Source: JAIOPA01 sp036522895
GTDB lineage: Bacteria; Eisenbacteria; RBG-16-71-46
Direction: 5' to 3'
Assembly: GCA_036522895.1 (NCBI GenBank)
Contig: DATDEX010000106.1
Span: 1 to 5,482, forward strand
DNA length: 5,482 nt
Program-made: the position numbers and the translations under genes
The notes under the pieces: generated by a model
Told to the model about the DNA's origin: nothing
The model's input: only the letters and a program-made list of their open reading frames with translations
The model's database searches: none
In this document: piece by piece, positions 1-5,138 of the stretch
Layout: each line of letters starts with the position of its first letter
Numbering within the stretch: the stretch's first letter is position 1

Positions 1-60
1 CGTCAGCGCTTCCGCACCCGCCGTCCGCCGCGCGGGGTGCGTCAGCGCTTCCGCACCCGC
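1..60. repeat. 21-nt perfect direct repeat at the 3' end of the carrier-protein gene
   Basis: Positions 1-21 and 40-60 are identical, giving a period of 39 nt (13 codons) with an 18-nt spacer. On the minus strand the 40-60 copy encodes the end of the carrier protein (VRKR and its TGA stop). The 1-21 copy, downstream of that stop, restates the same codons and stop in the same frame. This looks like a local tandem duplication of the gene's 3' end. Because one copy starts at the first base of the window, an assembly-edge artefact cannot be excluded. Nothing else is visible in bases 1-41. Confidence 0.85.
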
Positions 61-299
61 TCGACCAGCTTCGCGATCGCCCGCACGGACTCGAAGTGGT
101 CGGGCAGCACCTCCTCGTCGGGGATCGTGATCGCGAACTCCTCCTCGCAGAACGTCACCGTCTTTAGAATGGACATCGAGTCGAGGAGCCCGCGCGCGAG
201 CAGCGAGTCGTCGGGGCCCAGGTCCTTCAAGTCGCGGTCGTAGAACACGTCCTCGACGAGGAACTGACGGATCGCGGTCTCGGTGGGGCTCAGGTTCAT
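42..299 (-). CDS. Acyl/peptidyl carrier protein (PltL/RedO/AnaD-like)
   Basis: An 85-residue acidic carrier protein, the usual size for a free-standing carrier. It should be converted to holo form by a phosphopantetheinyl transferase and hold an aminoacyl group as a thioester. The attachment site is Ser41 in the motif GLLDSMS (residues 38-44), at the start of predicted helix 2. The flanking DDSLL (30-34) and the acidic FCEEEFAITIPDEEV stretch (50-64) are typical of the fold. The ATG at 299-297 is supported by an AAGGA Shine-Dalgarno (306-310) six bases upstream, inside the ligase gene, and by a 4-nt ATGA overlap with the ligase stop, so translation is probably coupled. Its likely partners are the adenylation enzyme that loads it and the dehydrogenase that oxidises the bound substrate. 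The fold and carrier role are secure. The prolyl cargo is inferred from the neighbours. The C-terminus RVRKR is basic and is repeated in the DNA just downstream. Confidence 0.93.
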   Translation of the reverse strand: MNLSPTETAIRQFLVEDVFYDRDLKDLGPDDSLLARGLLDSMSILKTVTFCEEEFAITIPDEEVLPDHFESVRAIAKLVERVRKR

Positions 300-1894
300 C
301 GGGTGTCCTTGGAGGGAATCGTGTCGGCGAGCAGCTTGCGATCCACCTTGCCGCTGCTCGTGCGGGGGAGCTGCGCGCGGAACTCCACGCTCTCGGGCAC
401 CATATAGCGTGGCAGCGTCGCGGCACAGTGCTGCTTCAGCTCGTCGGCACCCACCACGGCGTCGGGCTTGGCCACGACCACCGCCTTCAGCCGGTTCGTG
501 ACCTCGTCGTCGGGAATCGCCACCACGACCGCCTCGTCCACCGCGGGATGCGTGGCGAGGCGGGTCTCGATCTCGCCCAGCTCCACCCGGTAGCCGCGCG
601 TCTTCACCTGGTGGTCGCGCCGGCCGAGGAACTCGAGGTTGCCGTCGGGGCGCGTGCGCACGAGATCTCCGGTTCGGTAGGCCTTGTCGCGGATCCCCGG
701 CGCGATGTCGATCGTCTGGAGCGAGAGCGCCGTGCGCTCGGGCTTGCCCCAGTAGCCGCGCATCACGGAGGCGCCGCGGACCCACAGCTCCCCGATGCCG
801 CCGGTGGGCACGGGCCGCAGGGCGTCGTCCAGCACGAGCGACTCGTCGAACGGACAGGCGCGCCCTATCGAGAGCGGCGCGTCGCCCTCAGGCGGTGCCG
901 TCACCTCGAGCCACGTGCAGACGTTCGTCTCGGTGGGGCCGTAGAGGTTCGCGTAGCGGGCGTGCGGGGCGAGCGCCATGAGCTGTCGCAGGTACTTGTT
1001 CGGGAACACCTCGCCCGCGAACAGGAGCACCCGCAGCGAGGACAGGTCGTGCTTGTCGAGCGCGCCGCGCGTCAGCATGAGCACGAGCGAGCTGGGCGTG
1101 CAGTACCAGACCGAGAGCCGCTCCTGTGCCCAGCGGATCGCGACCGCGGCCGGAAACGCCGCGATGCGCGGGCTCACCGGATAGAGCGCGGCGCCGGCAT
1201 GCGCGCTCGCGAAGAGATCGAACGTGGAGAGGTCGAAGTGGAGCGGGGCCTGGTTCGCGACCCGGTCCCGCTCGGTGAGCCCGAACGTCTCCGCGGCCCA
1301 GTCGGTGAACACGCGGCAGTTCCGGTGCGTGAGCATGACGCCCTTGGGCTCACCGGTGGAGCCGCTCGTGTAGAGGATGTAGGCGAGATCGTCCTCGAGC
1401 GCCGGCGAGGCGAACCCGCTGCCCTTCTCGGCCGCGAGCGCCGCCCACGGCACGCCCGGCAGCCCCGCGACGCGCGGCGATTCCGCGCGCGGGTCGTCCA
1501 GGTCGGCGAACCAGAGCGCGCGCATCGGAGCGCGGCCACCGAACGTCTCGTCGAGCGCGCTGGCGCGGTCGCGCGTGGTGACGAGCCCGGCCACCTCGCA
1601 GTCGCGCGCGATGTAGCCGAGGCGCACCGCGGGTGCGCCGGGATCCACGGGCACGTAAGCCGCGCCGGCCTTCATGATGCCGTAGAGCGCCACGATCGCG
1701 TCCGGCGACTTGGGGAGCCACATCGCGACGCGGTCGCCACGCCGCACGCCGTGCGCCACGAGGGACCGCGCGAAGCGATTCGAGCGCTCCTCGAGCGTGC
1801 CGTAATCGAGCGTCACGCCGTCCATCACCACGGCGGGTGCGGCCGCGTGCCGGTGTGCGGCATCCGTGACGAGGCGGGGGAGCAGGCGGTGCAT
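296..1894 (-). CDS. Stand-alone amino-acid adenylation enzyme, probable L-prolyl-[carrier protein] ligase (PltF/RedM/AnaC-like)
   Basis: A 532-residue ANL-superfamily enzyme that would activate an amino acid as the aminoacyl-AMP and load it on the carrier protein encoded next. Visible motifs in order: A3 YTSGSTGEPKGV (175-186), A4 FDLSTFDLF (220-228), A5 NLYGPTETNVC (316-326), A7 YRTGD (406-410), A8 starting GRRDHQVKTRGYR (424-436), and A10 with Lys516 (RTSSGKVDRK). No condensation, carrier or reductase domain is fused. Asp221 sits at the GrsA Asp235 position that binds the substrate alpha-amino group, so an amino acid rather than a fatty acid is expected. Aligned by eye, the pocket is Asp221, Leu222, Phe225, Tyr264, Leu291, Ala293, Leu317, Val325, Cys326, Lys516. 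From memory, prolyl ligases of pyoluteorin and prodiginine pathways read D-L-L-Y-L-A-L-V-C-K, one change away. DltA-like D-alanyl ligases are the main alternative. The ATG follows the dehydrogenase gene by 46 nt, with only a weak GAGG 13 nt upstream. The family is secure and proline specificity is likely. Confidence 0.93.
   Translation of the reverse strand: MHRLLPRLVTDAAHRHAAAPAVVMDGVTLDYGTLEERSNRFARSLVAHGVRRGDRVAMWLPKSPDAIVALYGIMKAGAAYVPVDPGAPAVRLGYIARDCEVAGLVTTRDRASALDETFGGRAPMRALWFADLDDPRAESPRVAGLPGVPWAALAAEKGSGFASPALEDDLAYILYTSGSTGEPKGVMLTHRNCRVFTDWAAETFGLTERDRVANQAPLHFDLSTFDLFASAHAGAALYPVSPRIAAFPAAVAIRWAQERLSVWYCTPSSLVLMLTRGALDKHDLSSLRVLLFAGEVFPNKYLRQLMALAPHARYANLYGPTETNVCTWLEVTAPPEGDAPLSIGRACPFDESLVLDDALRPVPTGGIGELWVRGASVMRGYWGKPERTALSLQTIDIAPGIRDKAYRTGDLVRTRPDGNLEFLGRRDHQVKTRGYRVELGEIETRLATHPAVDEAVVVAIPDDEVTNRLKAVVVAKPDAVVGADELKQHCAATLPRYMVPESVEFRAQLPRTSSGKVDRKLLADTIPSKDTR
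306..310 (-). promoter_or_regulatory. Ribosome binding site of the carrier-protein gene
   Basis: AAGGA on the minus strand, six bases before the ATG at 299, within the last codons of the ligase gene. It fixes the carrier-protein start and excludes the longer upstream reading of the same frame. Confidence 0.7.
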
Positions 1895-1940
1895 GGCTAG
1901 CGCCCGGCCTCAGCGCGCGCGGGTCGGCGGCGGCGGCGCA

Positions 1941-3086
1941 TCAGAGCCCCAGGCAGCGGGCGATGATCTTCCGCTGCATCTCGCTCGTGCCGGAATAGAG
2001 CGTGCCCGAGAGCGCGTCGCGCACCTCGCGCTCGATCGGGTACTCCTTCATGTAGCCGTAGCCGCCGTGGAGCTGCAGCGCGTCGAGCGCCGCCTTGCTG
2101 TGCATCTCGCTCACGTAGAGCTTCGCCATCGCGGACTCCAGCACCGCGTTCTTCCCCCGGCCCGTGAGCCAGCCCACCTTGTAGAGGAGCCAGCGCCCCG
2201 CCTCGATCGCCACCTTCATGTCCGCGATCCGGTCCGCCACCGACTCGAACTTGGCGATGGGCTGGCCGAACTGGCGGCGCTGCTTCGCGTACGCGACGCA
2301 GTCGTCGAGCAGCCGCTCCATCGCGCCCAGGTGACCGGCGAAGATGCAGGCGCGTTCCCACTCCATGGCCGAGCTGAAGATGCGCATGCCCGCCCCCTCG
2401 GGGCCGAGCCGTGCCCCCTCGGGCACGAAGCAGTCCTCGAAGACGACCTCGCCCATCGGCGAGGTGCGGAGCCCCATCTTGGCGATCGGCTTCCCGAACG
2501 TGACGCCCGGCGTGCCGCGCGGGACCAGGAACGCGGTGAGCGCCGGCGACTGGCCGTCGCGCGCGAGGTAGGCGAACGCGAGCGCGAGGTCGGCGACGGG
2601 GGCGTTCGTGGCGAACGTCTTCTGACCGTTCAGGCGGTAGCCCCCCGGCTGCCGCTCCGCGCGCGTCGTGAGCGAGAACACGTCGGAGCCGGCGCCCGGC
2701 TCGGTGATCGCGTGCGCCCCGATGCACTCGCCGCTCACGAGCCGCGGCAGCCACTCGCGCTTCTGCGACTCGCTGCCGTAGTGGGCGAGCGGCATCTGGA
2801 CCGCCCACATCTGGGCGTTCAGGCTGAACACCAGGCCGTTGTCGCGGCAGCCCCAACCGAGTGCCTCCATGGCGATGGTGGTGGTGACGAGATCCTGCCC
2901 CTGTCCGCCGTATTCGGCCGGCACCGGCAGTCCCAGGAGCCCGAAATCGGCGCACTTCTGCCAGCAGTCGCGCGGGAACGTCCCGTCGTGGTCGCGCCGC
3001 TCCAGGTCGAGGTTCAACGCCTCGCGCGCGAACGCGCGCACCGCCGCGGAGAGCTCCTGCTGTTCCGGCGTGATCTCGAAATCCAT
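1941..3086 (-). CDS. Acyl-CoA-dehydrogenase-fold flavoprotein, probable prolyl-[carrier protein] dehydrogenase/oxidase (PltE/RedW/AnaB-like)
   Basis: A full-length 381-residue ACAD-family protein. FAD-binding and fold landmarks are AITEPGAGSD (126-135), RRQFGQP (270-276), LHGGYGYMKEYPIER (339-353) and YSGTSEMQR (364-372). In MCAD the catalytic Glu lies in YEGT. Here that residue is Ser365, and a Glu is found instead at 244 in MEWER (241-245), the helix-G position used by isovaleryl-CoA dehydrogenase and, as I recall, by the prolyl-ACP oxidase AnaB. This is what is expected of an enzyme oxidising a carrier-bound branched or cyclic substrate. The proposed reaction is oxidation of prolyl-S-carrier to dehydroprolyl- or pyrrole-2-carboxyl-S-carrier. 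The ATG at 3086 has GAGG ten bases upstream and follows the hydrolase stop by 19 nt. A fatty- or branched-chain acyl-CoA dehydrogenase is the alternative, but the adjacent adenylation and carrier genes favour an aminoacyl-carrier substrate. Confidence 0.92.
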   Translation of the reverse strand: MDFEITPEQQELSAAVRAFAREALNLDLERRDHDGTFPRDCWQKCADFGLLGLPVPAEYGGQGQDLVTTTIAMEALGWGCRDNGLVFSLNAQMWAVQMPLAHYGSESQKREWLPRLVSGECIGAHAITEPGAGSDVFSLTTRAERQPGGYRLNGQKTFATNAPVADLALAFAYLARDGQSPALTAFLVPRGTPGVTFGKPIAKMGLRTSPMGEVVFEDCFVPEGARLGPEGAGMRIFSSAMEWERACIFAGHLGAMERLLDDCVAYAKQRRQFGQPIAKFESVADRIADMKVAIEAGRWLLYKVGWLTGRGKNAVLESAMAKLYVSEMHSKAALDALQLHGGYGYMKEYPIEREVRDALSGTLYSGTSEMQRKIIARCLGL

Positions 3087-3105
3087 GGGGCGGCGGCCTC
3101 GGCGG

Positions 3106-4059
3106 TCAGTGGTGCGGATCGTTCGTTACGTGCGAGTCGCCCGCGAGCCCCGCGGACGGCTGTGAATGCAGGTGTTCGAGCCACCCGAGCGCTCGCTCGA
3201 GCGCGCGGCGCTGGAGCGGCACGTTGAGGAACCCGTGCACGTCGCCGGGCCACACCTCGATCTCGAAGCGCGCGCGCTCCGCCGGTGAGAGCCGCGCGAA
3301 CACGGTCTTGAGCGCGACCTGGAACGAAGCGTACTCCGCGTCGGCGTCGCCGTACACGAACAGCGCCCTCGCGCCGGACCGGACCAGGGCTCCGAAGTGC
3401 TCCACGAACGTGTCGGCGAGCGGCGTGTCGTTGCGCACCGCGTCCCTGGAGCCGCTGCCGGCGACACGCCCCAGCACCGTGGCCATGTAGCGCCAGCGCT
3501 CGGCCCTGCCGAGCGAGCGCCAGTTCTCGGGGTTGCCCAGCGCCCGCCACAGGTGGCGCCAGTCCTTCCGGTCCGCGTGCACCTTGACGAGCGTGTCGAG
3601 CTCCATCACGGGCGCCGAGAAGAACACGAGCCCGTCCACCGCCGCGCCGTGGTCGACGAACGAGGACAGCGCCGTGCGCGCGTCGAAGCACGAGCCGGCG
3701 AGCAGGAAGCGCTCGTAGCCGTGCCGCTCGCGCAGCAGGCGCAACACGGCGGTCGCGTCGTCCCGGTAGGGCCGGTTCGGGTCCAAAAAGCCGCTCTCCC
3801 CCTCCGAGTCGCCGGTGCCGTGGTAGTCGAAGCGAAACGCCCCGAAGCCGTGTGCGGCGAGCCGCCGCGCCGCTTCGACCCACATCCGGTTCCGGTGCGA
3901 TCGCGGGCGCGTGAAGAGCACGACGCACTGGGCCGCGCGCGCCGCCGCGGGATCGGGCGGGGTGAAGATGCCGAAGAGCCTGCCCGCGGGCGCGGGGAAC
4001 GTCTCCGGCTCCTCGGCGCGGGCGCGCTCGAGCTCGGCCGCGGTCTCACGCCAGGGCAT
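3106..4059 (-). CDS. Alpha/beta hydrolase with Cys nucleophile (XrtA-associated hydrolase-like; possible thioesterase or acyltransferase)
   Basis: A 317-residue alpha/beta-hydrolase-fold protein. The family signature FRFDYHGTGDSEG spans 75-87. The nucleophile elbow is AGSCFDA (121-127). In the small-x-nucleophile-x-small pattern the nucleophile is Cys124, not Ser, and the last small residue, normally Gly, is Asp126. The likely charge-relay acid is Asp238 or Asp240 (VYGDADAEY), and the likely general base is His275 (GDVHGF), so a Cys-Asp-His triad is plausible, as in dienelactone hydrolase. There is no signal peptide, so it is probably cytoplasmic. It overlaps the upstream hydrolase gene by 14 nt and precedes the dehydrogenase gene by 19 nt. 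Together with its neighbour it resembles, from memory, the two hydrolases of exosortase A loci. Its job may be release or transfer of the carrier-bound acyl group, as CloN7/CouN7 hydrolase-fold proteins do in aminocoumarin pathways. The fold is secure and the reaction is inferred. Confidence 0.88.
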   Translation of the reverse strand: MPWRETAAELERARAEEPETFPAPAGRLFGIFTPPDPAAARAAQCVVLFTRPRSHRNRMWVEAARRLAAHGFGAFRFDYHGTGDSEGESGFLDPNRPYRDDATAVLRLLRERHGYERFLLAGSCFDARTALSSFVDHGAAVDGLVFFSAPVMELDTLVKVHADRKDWRHLWRALGNPENWRSLGRAERWRYMATVLGRVAGSGSRDAVRNDTPLADTFVEHFGALVRSGARALFVYGDADAEYASFQVALKTVFARLSPAERARFEIEVWPGDVHGFLNVPLQRRALERALGWLEHLHSQPSAGLAGDSHVTNDPHH

Positions 4060-4978
4060 CGAGCCACTCGAGCGTCGCGCGCGTGAGCGCGTCGGACTGC
4101 CAGGCGGGATTGGACATGAACTGGTAGCCGGGCTCCTCGTGGATCATCGCGGTGGCGACGTTCGGACCCGTCCGCGGGACGGGTACCCCGCCCTCCGCCG
4201 CCCGCAGCGCCGCCACGAGCTCCGCGTGCGGCGCCGCCAGCCGCGCCCGCTCCTGCACCTGCGCCACGAGGACGGGGGCGCGCGTCCCCACGAGCGCCTC
4301 CCCGAGCGAGGCCGCGGCGAAGCTGTCGATCGACGCGCGGTGGAGCGTGTAGCCGAACACGTCGAGGCTCCCTTCGCTCGCGATCCGCTCCAGGAGCTGG
4401 TCCACCGTCGCGTCGGGCTTCTGCCCGCCGGCGACGCGGGAGTAGAGGAGCGTGCGGAGCTGCTGGCGGAAGAACTCGGCCGGCCGCTCGACCGGTTCCC
4501 AGAGGAGGAACCCGGCGGCATCGTCGCGGCCCGAGCCGGGCCCTCCCGCGCGCGCCGCGACGAGCGCTCCCATCCGGACGCCGAGCCAGACCACCCGGTC
4601 GCGTCCCGTGCGCCGCTTCGCCTCGTCCGCCGCGGCCCGCGCATCCTCCACCATCGAATCGAGGGTCACGTCGGCCGATGCGCCGGCCGAGTCGCCGTGA
4701 CCGCGCGCGTGGTAGCGGAGCACGGGAAAGCCGTGCGCCGCCGCCGCCCGCGCCACCAGCACCTCCTGGCGGTAGAGCGTGATCTGCTCCACGCCCAGCC
4801 CGTGCACGTCCACGACGACCGGCGCCAGCGGCTTCCCGGGGGCGGCCGCATGGAGAACCGAATAGACCGGGCTCCCATGGACCTGGAAGAAGAACGGGGT
4901 CTCGGAGCCGGCGGGGGGCGCGTCCGGGGGGTAACTCCGGGCGGGCGCGGCCTGGGAGATGGGTCCCGGGGAAACCAG
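4046..4978 (-). CDS. Alpha/beta-hydrolase-fold protein lacking the catalytic Ser (XrtA-associated hydrolase 2-like), probable CTG start
   Basis: About 310 residues from the start favoured here. VVVDVHGLG (54-62) is the first strand and oxyanion region, and RYHARGHGDS (88-97) is the conserved family segment. The nucleophile elbow reads WLGVRMGA (131-138), with Arg135 where Ser would be. The region that usually gives the acid reads APVLVAQVQER with no Asp, and no convincing catalytic His is seen in the C-terminal part. The protein therefore looks non-catalytic, perhaps a partner of the Cys hydrolase that follows with a 14-nt overlap. From memory, exosortase A-associated hydrolase 2 proteins share a GxRxG elbow. 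Start: the only in-frame ATG/GTG/TTG near the N-terminus is ATG at 5101 (351 residues), but that stretch has poor codon bias and contains the promoter. A CTG at 4978 lies six bases after AGGAG (4985-4989) and about 38 nt after the predicted transcription start. The 5' boundary is less certain than the rest. Confidence 0.8.
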   Translation of the reverse strand: MVSPGPISQAAPARSYPPDAPPAGSETPFFFQVHGSPVYSVLHAAAPGKPLAPVVVDVHGLGVEQITLYRQEVLVARAAAAHGFPVLRYHARGHGDSAGASADVTLDSMVEDARAAADEAKRRTGRDRVVWLGVRMGALVAARAGGPGSGRDDAAGFLLWEPVERPAEFFRQQLRTLLYSRVAGGQKPDATVDQLLERIASEGSLDVFGYTLHRASIDSFAAASLGEALVGTRAPVLVAQVQERARLAAPHAELVAALRAAEGGVPVPRTGPNVATAMIHEEPGYQFMSNPAWQSDALTRATLEWLDALA

Positions 4979-4984
4979 AGGGCG

Positions 4985-4989
4985 CTCCT
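4985..4989 (-). promoter_or_regulatory. Ribosome binding site AGGAG before a CTG codon
   Basis: AGGAG on the minus strand, six bases upstream of CTG at 4978-4976, in frame with the first hydrolase gene. It is the best Shine-Dalgarno in the leader between the promoter and the conserved domain. It decides the start proposed here over the ATG at 5101, which has only GGAG twelve bases away. Confidence 0.5.
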
Positions 4990-5022
4990 GGTGGCAAGGG
5001 GGTGGGGCCAGAGGGGACGAAA

Positions 5023-5052
5023 ATGTTACGGGCGCGATTCGCCCGCTGTCAA
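5023..5052 (-). promoter_or_regulatory. Sigma70-type promoter of the five-gene operon
   Basis: On the minus strand a perfect -35 TTGACA (5052-5047) is followed by an 18-nt spacer and TAACAT (5028-5023), which matches four of six -10 positions. The expected transcription start is near 5016, giving a short leader of about 38 nt before the favoured CTG start. The surrounding bases are locally AT-richer than the genes. It is the only convincing promoter seen for the minus-strand genes, whose tight spacing suggests one transcript. Confidence 0.65.
5029..5045. promoter_or_regulatory. Palindrome in the promoter spacer, possible operator
   Basis: A perfect inverted repeat, CGGGCG and CGCCCG separated by five bases, lies wholly between the -35 and -10 hexamers. 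A dimeric regulator bound here would block or remodel the promoter, as in spacer-binding repressors and MerR-type activators. In GC-rich DNA a 6-bp-arm palindrome of only G and C can arise by chance, so the regulatory role is inferred. Confidence 0.4.
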
Positions 5053-5138
5053 CGCTTGTCGGCAGCCGGAACGTCCTGCGCCATCGGGAATTATCACCCA
5101 TCCAACTGACCCGCTCCGAGGCCGACAACAGAGGCATC

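Noticed and set aside
428..1900. 490-codon open frame on the plus strand opposite the ligase gene
   Set aside because: It is a GC-bias shadow. The minus-strand frame has all adenylation motifs, while this one shows only low-complexity Arg/Val/Glu/His-rich sequence without domains.
1925..1939. GGC-rich triplet run between dehydrogenase and ligase genes
   Set aside because: A short simple-sequence run in GC-rich DNA, with no stem and T-tract to suggest a terminator and no promoter signal.
1866..3227. 453-codon open frame on the plus strand opposite the dehydrogenase gene
   Set aside because: It has no recognisable domain and composition typical of an antisense shadow. The opposite strand encodes a complete ACAD protein.
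3606..4997. 463-codon minus-strand frame overlapping both hydrolase genes
   Set aside because: Gly/Arg/Ala low-complexity translation in an alternative frame. It would conflict with two well-supported overlapping genes.
5090..5095. GATAAT on the minus strand as a second -10 element
   Set aside because: No -35-like hexamer lies 16-18 nt upstream, and no extended -10 TG is in register.
5056..5096. Plus-strand promoter for the membrane-anchored gene (TTGTCG with AATTAT or TTATCA)
   Set aside because: The spacing is 27-29 nt, far too long, and the -10 matches are poor.
4979..5101. N-terminal extension of the first hydrolase from ATG 5101
   Set aside because: It contains the promoter, has atypical codons and carries no recognisable domain. 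It is kept only as an alternative start.
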